Shown here piece by piece: positions 33,698 to 42,900 of a stretch of 45,494 nucleotides of DNA. The position numbers and the translations under genes were made by a program. The notes under the pieces were generated by a model. That model made no database searches. It saw nothing but the letters and a program-made list of their open reading frames with translations, and was not told the DNA's origin. Origin of the DNA: Kiritimatiellia bacterium (GTDB lineage: Bacteria; Verrucomicrobiota; Kiritimatiellia; RFP12; UBA1067); the NCBI GenBank assembly GCA_017411125.1, contig JAFPNP010000097.1, positions 1-45,494 of the forward strand, read 5' to 3'. Position 1 is the first letter of the stretch; each line of letters starts with the position of its first letter.

Positions 33698-34230
33698 TTG
33701 ACCATTCTCCCTGGATTGATTTTAGCTCCCTTGGTCCTTATTTCCGACTGCGAGAATATCTTGATGAACTCACGCGTCAGAGAAAAGTAGATGCCGCGGC
33801 CTTTCACGGTCGAGTCGCCGTATGTCATGTTCGCATTGCCGTCCACCCAGCCCGTCTTGGTGGTGCGGTCCACGAGGCAGTTCTCCGCGTCGAGGCTCGC
33901 GGTCATGTTCGTGCCGCCGGCATCGAACTGCTCCAGCCGTATCTTCTCCGCCCAGACGTATCCGGAATCGGGGAATATGTTCGCCCGCGCCGCCGTGATG
34001 CGCGATTTCACCTTGCCGTCGGGATAGGTCTCGAGCACCATCGAGACGTTCTCCGCCGGCGCGACGGCCTTCTTCGCGCATTCCGCGAAGGCCGTGCGCA
34101 GACGAAGCATGTCGGAGTCGTCGGCGCGTTCTGCGAGCCAGCGTTCGCTGGAGAACGCCGCCGCCGCGCACGCCGCGAGAGCGCACGCCGCCGCTGCAAT
34201 GGTTTTCCGCATTTCGTCCTTCGCCGCCAT
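33694..34230 (-). CDS. lptC: LPS export protein LptC-like
   Basis: 178 residues. One N-terminal hydrophobic segment (IAAAACALAACAAAAF) is followed by a beta-rich OstA-type periplasmic domain: VSMVLETYPDGKVKSRITAARANIFPDSG, NMTASLDAENCLVDRTTKTG, and KGRGIYFSLTREFIKI. LptC is the inner-membrane link that passes LPS from LptBFG to LptA. It starts 5 bp after kdsA and overlaps lptA by GTGA. Similarity to canonical LptC is modest, but fold pattern and neighbours agree. An alternative start 18 bp downstream (MRKTIAAA) is possible. Confidence 0.75.
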   Translation of the reverse strand: MAAKDEMRKTIAAAACALAACAAAAFSSERWLAERADDSDMLRLRTAFAECAKKAVAPAENVSMVLETYPDGKVKSRITAARANIFPDSGYVWAEKIRLEQFDAGGTNMTASLDAENCLVDRTTKTGWVDGNANMTYGDSTVKGRGIYFSLTREFIKIFSQSEIRTKGAKINPGRMVK

Positions 34231-34235
34231 GTCCG

Positions 34236-35060
34236 TCAGCCTCTTGTTATTTCGTGAATCGCCAGAAGTTTCTTCCACAGCGGCTTCACGTCCTTGAAAG
34301 CTATAGCGTTCGCCGCGTCGGAGAGCGCCTTCTTCGGCGTCACGTGCGTTTCCATGAAAATGCCGTCCACCCCGGTCGCCACGGCCGCCCGCGCAAGCGC
34401 CGGCGCGTACTTTCCGTCGCCGCCCGACCCGGTGCCGAGACCGCCGGGACGCTGCACCGAATGCGTCGCGTCGAAGACCACGGGATAGCCCAGATCCCGC
34501 ATCACGAGCAGGGAGCGCATGTCCGCCACCAGGTTGCGGTACCCGAAACTCGCGCCGCGCTCGCACAGCACGATGCGCCGGTTCCCGGTGGACTCGATCT
34601 TGCCTATGACGTTCGCCATGTCCTCCGGCGCCATGAACTGGCCTTTCTTCACGTTCACCACGGCGCCGGTTTCGCCCGCCGCCACCACGAGGTCGGTCTG
34701 CCGCGCAAGAAACGCGGGAATCTGCAGCACGTCGCAGACTTCCGCCGCGCGCGCGCACTGCCACGGCTCGTGTACGTCCGTGAGCACCGGCACCTCGAAC
34801 CTCTCGCGTATCTCCGCCAGTATGTCCAGCCCCACGTCGATTCCGGGTCCCCGGAAAGCGTCGACGCTCGTGCGGTTGGCCTTGTCGAAGCTCGCCTTGA
34901 ACACGTAGTTCACCGAAAGCTCGTTCGCGACCTCGACGAGACGCGCCGCGAGGTCGATCGCCATCCTGCGGCTTTCAATCACGCACGGGCCCGCGATGAA
35001 CGTAAGCGAGCCGTCGCCAAATGCCACGCCGCGGTCGACGTCTATCTGCTTCACTCTCAT
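34236..35060 (-). CDS. kdsA: 3-deoxy-8-phosphooctulonate synthase (Kdo-8-P synthase)
   Basis: 274 residues, the family length. FIAGPCVIESRRMA, KASFDKANRTS, VLTDVHEPWQ, LQIPAFLARQTDL, VKKGQFMAPEDM, and DATHSVQRPGG are in the expected order. It condenses PEP with arabinose-5-phosphate to Kdo-8-phosphate for LPS inner core. AAGGA lies 11 nt before the ATG, and a TGG-TATAAT extended -10 box is at 35084-35089. It probably heads the transcript running into lptCAB, which couples Kdo synthesis to LPS export. Confidence 0.95.
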   Translation of the reverse strand: MRVKQIDVDRGVAFGDGSLTFIAGPCVIESRRMAIDLAARLVEVANELSVNYVFKASFDKANRTSVDAFRGPGIDVGLDILAEIRERFEVPVLTDVHEPWQCARAAEVCDVLQIPAFLARQTDLVVAAGETGAVVNVKKGQFMAPEDMANVIGKIESTGNRRIVLCERGASFGYRNLVADMRSLLVMRDLGYPVVFDATHSVQRPGGLGTGSGGDGKYAPALARAAVATGVDGIFMETHVTPKKALSDAANAIAFKDVKPLWKKLLAIHEITRG

Positions 35061-35083
35061 CTGTCTTAAATTCCTTGCCGCTT

Positions 35084-35089
35084 ATTATA
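35084..35089 (-). promoter_or_regulatory. Extended -10 promoter for kdsA-lptCAB
   Basis: TATAAT preceded by TTTTTTGG (TGn extended -10) on the minus strand, about 24 nt before the kdsA ATG. AAGCGGC follows. No good -35 box is seen at 16-18 bp. Confidence 0.55.
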
Positions 35090-35136
35090 CCAAAAAATGC
35101 GTTGCCTGTGGGTATGATTCTGACATGAGATTTGAA

Positions 35137-35171
35137 GGCGCCCCGTCCGTTGCGATTTCGGACGGGACGCC
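35137..35171 (-). terminator. Probable terminator after cysK
   Basis: An 11-bp interrupted stem (CCGTCCG/CGGACGG with outer GGCG/CGCC) and 9-nt loop lie about 40 bp beyond the cysK stop and before the kdsA promoter. The T-run on the minus strand is weak, so efficiency is uncertain. Confidence 0.5.
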
Positions 35172-35208
35172 TTGGTTTTCGCGCCTTTTTGAATGTCTTG
35201 CTTTTCCG

Positions 35209-36132
<924 letters not shown>

Positions 36133-36158
36133 TTCGTTTTTTCCTTTCGGTTGGGGTT

Positions 36159-36164
36159 ATTATA
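36159..36164 (-). promoter_or_regulatory. -10 box for cysK
   Basis: TATAAT on the minus strand, 26 nt before the cysK ATG, in the gap after the upstream gene, followed by AACCCCA. No clear -35 box. Confidence 0.45.
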
Positions 36165-36175
36165 CACTTTTTCGG

Positions 36176-37075
36176 TCAGAACTGGTACTGCACGGAGAAA
36201 ACCGCGCCGGAACCTACGCCGAGGTTCTTCGTGGAACCCTTGCGGTAGAACTTGTCCTTGTCGCCCGTCTCGGCGAACGCCGCGACGAGGGTGAGTTTCT
36301 TCGTGACGAACCACGCCACGTGCGCGTCCCAGTAGTCGTGGTTGCGGATGCCGTCGCCGGCGTCCACGCCTTGCTTGTACTCCAGGCCGATCGCGACGTT
36401 CTCGGCGGGGAGGATGTCGATGTTGCCGAAGGCGGCCACGTCGTAGTGGTTGTGGCCTACGACGCCGTTCACCACTTCGTCCGAGAGCAGCAATCCCGCC
36501 GACAGCAGCACCGGCACCGGCGTCTGCGTGACGAGTTTAGAGGCGACCGCGTAAGCGTCGAAGCCGTCGTCGTCGAGTTTGAGCGCTTCGACGGTGCGCG
36601 AATCGGTGTATTTGTATACGCCGCCGACGGAGAGCGCCGGAATCCACGACGTGTCGAACGCGTTTTCGTCGAGGAACTTCACCTTCGCGCCTAGGTTGTA
36701 GGTGTTGATCGACTTGTCGCCGTACTTGTGCGCGTTGACGAAGCCGTAGCCGCTGGAAACCTCGACGCGGTCCGCGAACGTTATCGCGGCGGACGCCGCC
36801 CACCAGTTGATGCGCGCGTCGTTGAGATTGACGTACCACGTGCCGACCTGCGGACGCGACACGATTCCGTCCAGAGAGGACTTCGCCGTGGCGTTAGTGG
36901 AGTCGCCCCCGTCTTCGTCCCACGGCAGTCCGGCCGTGTAGGCGAGCGGGTTGAAGGCGATGCCTCCCGTGCCCTGAAGGTTGTTCAGCGGAACGCCCGC
37001 CGTCGCGCCGCCTGCCGCGGCGATCGTCGCCGCAAGCGTCAAACGGATGATTTTGTTTGCTGTAATGTCATTCAT
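36176..37075 (-). CDS. Predicted outer-membrane beta-barrel protein, DUF3034-like
   Basis: 299 residues. A signal peptide (LTLAATIAAAGGATAG) is followed by GVPLNNLQGTGGIAFNPLAY, QVGTWYVNLNDARINWWAAS, and alternating amphipathic strands (VEVSSGYGFVNA, VAIGLEYKQGV, LTLVAAFAETG). The last residue is Phe after VQYQ, the usual terminal signature of Bam-inserted barrels. It resembles the uncharacterised DUF3034 family from memory. Role inferred: outer-membrane channel, perhaps for a sulfur compound, as it lies between metY and cysK. AAAAGGA precedes the start. Confidence 0.6.
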   Translation of the reverse strand: MNDITANKIIRLTLAATIAAAGGATAGVPLNNLQGTGGIAFNPLAYTAGLPWDEDGGDSTNATAKSSLDGIVSRPQVGTWYVNLNDARINWWAASAAITFADRVEVSSGYGFVNAHKYGDKSINTYNLGAKVKFLDENAFDTSWIPALSVGGVYKYTDSRTVEALKLDDDGFDAYAVASKLVTQTPVPVLLSAGLLLSDEVVNGVVGHNHYDVAAFGNIDILPAENVAIGLEYKQGVDAGDGIRNHDYWDAHVAWFVTKKLTLVAAFAETGDKDKFYRKGSTKNLGVGSGAVFSVQYQF

Positions 37076-37121
37076 TGATTGAATCCTTTTTTTTGTTTTT
37101 GTAGGTTGGTTTGCAATAAAC

Positions 37122-37141
37122 CCGCCCCTAGGAACAGGCGG
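37122..37141 (-). terminator. Possible weak terminator or attenuator between metY and the barrel gene
   Basis: CCGCC/GGCGG arms with a 10-nt loop, followed by GTTTATT on the minus strand, 14 bp beyond the metY stop. The stem is short, so read-through is likely. Confidence 0.35.
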
Positions 37142-37154
37142 AAAAGATGTTTCC

Positions 37155-38450
37155 TCAGATCGCGGACAGGGCGTCGTCGAGCGCGGCGGTGATGTCGTCG
37201 ATGTGTTCGAGGCCGATGGAGAGACGGATCAGTTCCGGCGCGACGCCGCCCTTGCGCAGGTCTTCGTCGGAGAGCTGCGAGTGGGTGGTGGAGGCTGGAT
37301 GGATGATGAGGCTCTTCGCGTCGCCGACGTTCGCGAGAATCGAGAATATCTCCCCGTTCGCCGCGTCCGTGACCTTGCGGGCCTCTTCCGCGCCGCCCTT
37401 GACGCCGAACACCACCACGCCGCCTGCTCCGTTCGGCAGGTACTTCGCTGCGAGTTCGGGCTGCGTGAGCGAGGGATACTTCACCCACGCCACTTTCGGA
37501 TGGTTCTGCAGGTGCTTCGCGACGGTGAGCGCGTTTTCGCTGTGGCGCGCGATGCGCAGCGGCAGCGATTCGACGCCCTGAAGGAAAATCCACGCCGCGT
37601 CCGGCGCGAGCGTCGGCCCTTGGTTGCGGATTCCTACCGTCAGGAGGCGGATGGAGAACGCGATTGGCTTGAGCGCGTCGGGCAGGTCGTGCGCGAAACG
37701 GAGGCCGTGGTACCCGGCGTCCGGCTCGTTGTAGAGCGCAAACTTGGGATTTGCCCAGTCAAATCCGCCTTTTTCCACGACTACGCCGCCGATGCCGGCG
37801 CCGTGCCCGCCGATCCACTTGGAGAGCGAGTGGATGACAAGGTCGGCGCCGTGGTCGAGGGCGCGGAGGAGCGGCGGCGGCGTGAACGTGGCGTCCACGA
37901 CGAGCGGAAGACCGTGTCCGTGCGCGACTTCCGCGTACTTCTCGATGTCCGCGATGTCAAGGGCGGGATTGCCGACGGACTCGACGTAGAGAAGCCTGGT
38001 CTTCTCGTTGATCGCGGCTTCGACGGCCTCGAAATCGTTTACCGGGGTAAAGTTCACTTTTATCCCCGCATTCGGAAGAATTGCGTCGAATTGGCTGAAC
38101 GTACCGCCGTAGAGATTGTTCGCCGCCACGATTTCGTCGCCGGCGCGGGCGATGTTGGTGATAGTGAAATAGATGGCCGCCGTGCCGCTTGAGAGCGTCT
38201 GCGCCGCCGCGCCGCCCTCAAGGGCCGCGATGCGCTTTGCGAGCACGTCGTTCGTCGGGTTCATCAGCCGCGCGTAGATGTTGCCCAGCTCGCGCAGGCC
38301 GAAGAGGTCGGCGCCGTGCTTGGAGTCGCGGAAGTTGTAGGCCGTCGTACGGTAGATCGGCACGGCGCGGGCGTAGGTGGCGGGGTCGCCGTGGACGGAC
38401 TGTCCGGCATGGACCGCCAGCGTTTCGATATGGTATGTTTTGCTGCTCAT
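37155..38450 (-). CDS. metY: O-acetylhomoserine sulfhydrylase (Cys/Met metabolism PLP enzyme)
   Basis: 431 residues. The opening HIETLAVHAGQSVHGDPATYARAVPIY with YNFRDSKHGADLFGL is the homocysteine synthase pattern. The PLP Lys is in VIHSLSKWIGGHGAGIGGV. FEAVEAAINEKTRLLYVESVGNP and the C-terminal RLSIGLEHIDDI are typical. It makes homocysteine from O-acetylhomoserine and sulfide. AAGGAG lies 8 nt before the ATG. No SAM or T-box riboswitch is visible in the ~50-nt leader. The long ~430-residue form favours MetY over MetB/MetC. Confidence 0.92.
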   Translation of the reverse strand: MSSKTYHIETLAVHAGQSVHGDPATYARAVPIYRTTAYNFRDSKHGADLFGLRELGNIYARLMNPTNDVLAKRIAALEGGAAAQTLSSGTAAIYFTITNIARAGDEIVAANNLYGGTFSQFDAILPNAGIKVNFTPVNDFEAVEAAINEKTRLLYVESVGNPALDIADIEKYAEVAHGHGLPLVVDATFTPPPLLRALDHGADLVIHSLSKWIGGHGAGIGGVVVEKGGFDWANPKFALYNEPDAGYHGLRFAHDLPDALKPIAFSIRLLTVGIRNQGPTLAPDAAWIFLQGVESLPLRIARHSENALTVAKHLQNHPKVAWVKYPSLTQPELAAKYLPNGAGGVVVFGVKGGAEEARKVTDAANGEIFSILANVGDAKSLIIHPASTTHSQLSDEDLRKGGVAPELIRLSIGLEHIDDITAALDDALSAI

Positions 38451-38487
38451 TTTCTCTTGCTCCTTCTTTTTCGGGGTGACGGCGAAT

Positions 38488-38493
38488 AGTATC
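38488..38493 (-). promoter_or_regulatory. Candidate -10 box for metY
   Basis: GATACT on the minus strand followed by ATTCGCC, the same 7-nt sequence as after the Gfo/Idh/MocA -10 box, but here ~37 nt before the start codon and with a Shine-Dalgarno. The -35 region is weak. Confidence 0.4.
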
Positions 38494-38598
38494 TCATATT
38501 TTTGTTGCTAGGTGGTAATCGGAAGTATTTGTGCCAAGCCATAGGGAATGCCTATATGGTACGGACTCGTTTTTCTCCCTATGGGCACACGATCCTTT

Positions 38599-38687
38599 CC
38601 CCTAGGGTTCATAATCGCCCCCCTTAGGGTTCATAATCGCCCTCCTTAGGGTTCATAATTCCCCTCCCCTAGGGTTTATAATCGCCC
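38599..38687. repeat. Tandem array B: four copies of a 22-23-bp unit
   Basis: The unit is close to TTAGGGTTCATAATCGCCC. TAGGGT boxes start at 38603, 38625, 38647 and 38670. The first three copies carry CATAAT and the last TATAAT (38677-38682), each followed (exactly or nearly) by CGCC. It lies in the divergent metY/DUF192 intergenic region. There are no spacers, so it is not CRISPR. It may be a set of regulator sites or repeated -10-like elements. Confidence 0.75.
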
Positions 38688-38723
38688 CATGGGGCGGCGG
38701 GCGGCGGAAGTACGGTATTCTTG

Positions 38724-38752
38724 TTGCAATTTTGCGCCGATTGTGAGATACT
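38724..38752 (+). promoter_or_regulatory. Sigma70-like promoter for DUF192-murQ
   Basis: TTGCAA (38724-38729) and GATACT (38747-38752) are 17 bp apart. The predicted leader is about 8-9 nt before the ATG at 38768, without a Shine-Dalgarno. Confidence 0.6.
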
Positions 38753-38767
38753 ATTTCCCGCAATATT

Positions 38768-39085
38768 ATGGAATACGCAACGATAAATGGTGTGAGGTCG
38801 GGCGTCGCGAAGTCTTTTCTTCAGCGTCTGAGAGGGCTTATGTGGAAAGACCGCCTTCCGCCCGGCGAGGGGCTTCTCATATTGAGGTGCAACTCCATCC
38901 ATACTTGTTTCATGCGCTTCGCCATAGACGCGACGTTTCTGGACGACGACGGCAACGTCGTAAAGGTCGTGCGCAACATACGCCCGTGGCGTCTTTGCGT
39001 GTGGGGCGGGTTCAAGGCGCGAAAGGTGCTTGAAACGGCATCGGAATGTGCCTACGGCGCGGAAAAAGGAGGCAAACATGCTTAA
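38768..39085 (+). CDS. DUF192 family protein
   Basis: 105 residues. It has the DUF192 core: RGLMWKDRLPPGEGLLIL, CFMRFAIDATFLDDDGNVV, and RPWRLCVWGGFKARKVLE. Family members are small beta-rich proteins of unknown function, often exported; here no signal peptide is seen, and N- and C-terminal parts are shorter than typical. A good promoter lies upstream with a very short leader. Its stop overlaps the murQ start by 8 bp, and the murQ Shine-Dalgarno lies inside it, so the two are cotranscribed. Confidence 0.82.
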   Translation: MEYATINGVRSGVAKSFLQRLRGLMWKDRLPPGEGLLILRCNSIHTCFMRFAIDATFLDDDGNVVKVVRNIRPWRLCVWGGFKARKVLETASECAYGAEKGGKHA

Positions 39086-39905
39086 GACGGAAATGCGGAA
39101 TCCGAACACCACGCATCTGGACAGGATGTCTACGGCCGATATGCTGAAAGTCATACAGGCGGAAAACCACAACGCCGTGAAGGCGGTGGATGGATGCCTA
39201 GATGCGATAGAACGCGCCGTGGACGCCGCGACGGAGGCGTTGCGGAACGGCGGGCGGTTGATATACGTCGGCGCGGGAACGTCCGGGCGGCTTGGCGTGC
39301 TGGACGCGTCGGAGGCGTGCCCGACGTTTGGAGTGCCGGAGGGTACGGTTCTCGGCGTAATGGCCGGCGGCGTGGAGGCTCTTTACCGCGCCGGGGAGCC
39401 GGAAGAGGACAGCGCGGAGTTCGGCGAGCGCGATGTCAAGGCGGCGGGACTTTCTCCGGCCGACTGCGTCGTCGGCGTTAGCGCGTCGGGCGGCGCGGAA
39501 TACGTGCTGGGTGCGCTGAGATACGCAAAGACGCTCGGCTGCGCCACCGTGGGGCTTACGTGCAACGCCGGTTCGCCGCTCGACGTCCTCGCCGGCATTT
39601 CGATCGTCACGGACACCGGCGCGGAAGTCGTGACCGGCTCTACGCGCATGAAGGCCGGAACGGCGCACAAGCTCGTTCTCAACATGCTTTCCACCTGTTC
39701 AATGGTCAGGCTCGGCAACGTATACGAGAACCTGATGGTGAACCTGCGGCCGTCCAACGACAAGCTGCGCGAACGCATGGTCCGAATAGTAGAGGAAATA
39801 TGCAAGGCCGGGCCGGACGACGCCCGCCAGCTTCTTGAGCGCTCCGGATGGAGCATACGCCGCGCCGTCACCGCCGCAGATCGTGTCAGTTCCGATCCGC
39901 TTTGA
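39078..39905 (+). CDS. murQ: N-acetylmuramic acid 6-phosphate etherase
   Basis: 275 residues. The SIS-domain [24 protein letters not shown]-like block appears as [20 protein letters not shown], followed by [28 protein letters not shown] and a C-terminal helical part. MurQ cleaves the lactyl ether of MurNAc-6-P, giving GlcNAc-6-P in cell-wall recycling. It is slightly shorter than the usual ~300 residues at the C-terminus. AAAAAGGAGG directly before CAAAC-ATG is the strongest ribosome site in the window. Its 3' end overlaps the convergent hrpA by 20 bp. A GH20 hexosaminidase lies downstream, but no anmK or nag genes. Confidence 0.93.
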   Translation: [275 protein letters not shown]

Positions 39906-42900
39906 GCCATAGCGCGTCAAGGCGTTTCGGGCTGACGGGGGCCGGCGTGTGGAGTTCCTGCGCGAAAAGCGACACGCGGTACTCTTCCACCATCCAGCGG
40001 TATTCCGAAAGCGCGGCGGCGTCGTATCTGCCGGACTTGTCTGCAACCGCCGTCGCGTAGCGCAGCCAGTGCGGAGCGAGGAGTTTTTCTTTCGCGAGGT
40101 CTCCGGACGGATTCACGCGGGCGCGGTCGAGGCGGATCGCCGCGCCCTTGAGATAGCGGGCGTAGTGCCGCAGCCGCGCAAGCGGGACGACGCGGGGAAA
40201 ACCTCTGAAGAGCAGCCACGCGAGCTGCGTCTGGACTGAATCCGCCGTTTCGCGCGGAAACCGCGAAGACGGCGATTCGACCGCCGCGGCCACTTTCGCG
40301 GCCGCGTCCGCGGCTTCCGCCGCGATGCGCCCGATTTCGTCCTGCGCGATGTTCAGCGCGGTGCGCCTTTCTTCCAGGCGTCTGGCGAACTCGTCGCCGT
40401 CGCGGACGGGCGGAAGGCCGCGCACGAACGCTTCGCGCACCGCTCCGGAAAGAATGTCGTCTGCCATGCGGTCGTCGGAGTAGTCGAGGCCGCGCAGGTA
40501 CGCGGCGGCAGCGAACGGAAGTTTTCCGCGCCGGAACGGCGTCCGCGCGCGCGGGCCGAGGGCGAGCAGGAAGAGCCGCGCCACGCCGGCGGCGTGCGCG
40601 GACGCTGCATCCTCCGCGTTGGCGAAGAGCCGCAGCGTAACGCCTGTTCCTTCGTCCTGGAGGGCGGGGTAGTGTTCGAGCGTCCATCCGGCGTGTCCGT
40701 TGGCGGCCTTTTCGGGGATGGCGCCGAACGTCCACGCGGTCGAAGGCGTCGCAGACGAACGCGCCTTTTCCGGGGCGCGGTCTTGCGGAAGCGCGGCGAA
40801 GATTTCGTCGAGGTCGCGCGACGCGGCAACTACGCGGCCCGTCGCGTCGTCCACGATGCGGTAGCGCACGCGGAGGTGTGCGGGGAGGCGCACCGCCGCC
40901 AGCGTTTCCGGCGGGATGCGGAATCCCCATTGTTCGCATACGGTGCGGCGCACCGCGTCGAGCAGCGGTTCGGAGCCGGGCTTGAGATGGGCGAGAAGTC
41001 CGGCGACGGTGTCCTGTATCGGAGACAGCACCCGGCGGAACGACGACGGGAGGCCGGAGAGGATGCAGGTGAGTTTTTCTGGAAGAAGGCCGGGCACGAG
41101 CCAGTCCGCGCGCCAGAGGCGGAGGGCGGAGGCGCGTGACGCGCGCACCGTGCATGTGACGCCGTCGTCCTCTTCCCCAGGCGCGTTGCGGTAGGATAGC
41201 GCCATTTTGACGTCGCCGATGCGTATGGCGTCCGGGAAGTCGCGCGAGGCGGCCTCTTCCGCCGGCCACCAGTCCGTTTTCTTCAGCCGGAACGCGCCGA
41301 GCTGGGCCGGAGTCGCGCGGGCGAGCCATTTGCGTAGGGCGTCGGCGGACGCGACGTCCGGCGGAACCGCTTTGTCGAAATACGCTTCAAGCCGTTCCGC
41401 GTCGAACAGTTCGGGGCGGCGCTCCTTTTCCGCGCGGCGGCGGAGCGCGTCCACGAGGGCGCTGTTTTCGCGCACTTGCGCGGGTGGACGCGGAAACTCG
41501 CCGTCCACGAGCCCGCGCCGGATGAATATCTTCCGGGCGAGGGCCGGGTCGAGGCGTGTCAGGTCGCGCCGCCGCGCCGGCACTATCACGAGGCCGTACA
41601 GCGTGACCTGCTCCGTGACGCGCACGAAACCGGCCTGCGGATCCCATTCGGGCGAATGCCAATGCCGTTTGCAGAGATCGCCGGCCACGGGCTCTATCCA
41701 CGACGGATCAAGCGCGGCGGCGGAGCGGGCGAAGAGGCGGGCGGTGTCTACCAGCTCCCCCGCGAACACCCACGGCGGCGACATCTTCTTCAGGGCGGAG
41801 GACGGATGCGCCACGAAACGGAGGCCGTGCGCGCCGCGGTAGTCCCGCGCTTCCTCGTCGAACTTTCCTATGCGGCCGAGAAGTCCGGCGAGCAGCGACC
41901 TGTGCAGGGCGGCGGAAGTTTCCTCGTCCTTCCGTCCCTCCGGCTCGGCGAACGACAGCCCGATGCGTCTGGAGAGGCTTTCCAGCTGTCTGGCGAGATC
42001 GCGCCATTCGCGCATCTTGGGATACGAGAGAAAGTTCGCCGTGCAAAGTTTCCTGGCCTTTGCCTGCGACAGCCCGCCGGTCTCTTTCTCCCACCAGTCC
42101 CAGAGCCTGCGCATTCCGAGGAAGTCGGAGCCGGGGACGCGGAACTTGGCGTGCTGCTGGTCGGCCTGCTGCTTCGCGTCGATCGGGCGGCGTCTTGGAT
42201 CGTCGCACGAAAGCGCCGCCACGACTGGAATCGCGGTGGGCAGCACGGCGTTTTCGGAGGCGGCGAGGAGCATCCGGGCGAGACGCGGTTCGACGGGGAT
42301 CTGCGCAAGCTTGCGCCCGGTGTCCGTCAAGGCCGGGCCGCCGTCCGGCGCGTGGCACACCGCGCCGAGTTCCAGCAGTTCCCTGAAGCCTTCGCGGACC
42401 ATGGCGGGTTTGGGAGAGTCTATGAACGGAAACCGCTCGATGTCGCCGAGGCGGAGGTCGAGCATGGAGAGTATCACTCCGGCAAGGGACGAGCGCAGGA
42501 TTTCGGGCGGGGTGTATGCGTCGCGTGAGTTGAAGTCTTCTTCCGAGTAGAGGCGGATGCACGTTCCTGGCCCGATGCGTCCGCACCGTCCGGCACGCTG
42601 GCGGGCAGAGGCCTGCGAGACGGGTTCGATCTGGAGGCGCTGCACCTGCGTGCGGTGGACGTAGCGCGAGATTCGCGCAAGGCCGCTGTCCACTACGGCC
42701 CGGACGCCCGGGATCGTGACGGAGGTTTCCGCCACGTTCGTGGCGAGGATGATGCGGCGGCGCGGGGAAGGGCGGAACGCCCGCTGCTGTTCGCCCGCCG
42801 GAAGGGACGCCAGAAGCGGAATTACGTCGTCCTCGCCGCGCCGCGCGTGGACAAGATGTTCCGCCGTTTCGCGGATGTCGCGTTCGCCCGGCAGGAACAC

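Noticed and set aside
31052..33790. Plus-strand open frame with repeated Phe/Gly-rich units
   Set aside because: The repeats are the antisense reading of the LptA 57-bp array; the rest opposes hprK, hpf and lptB.
38451..38500. SAM or T-box riboswitch before metY
   Set aside because: The leader is only ~35-50 nt and lacks the stems or specifier loop of those elements.
38689..39033. Small plus-strand gene starting at the ATG after array B
   Set aside because: It overlaps DUF192 out of frame, has an Arg-rich product without motifs and no ribosome site, although a TATAAT precedes it.
39917..41329. Second minus-strand frame within hrpA
   Set aside because: Arg/Pro-rich shadow of the HrpA C-terminal frame, no independent start or motif.
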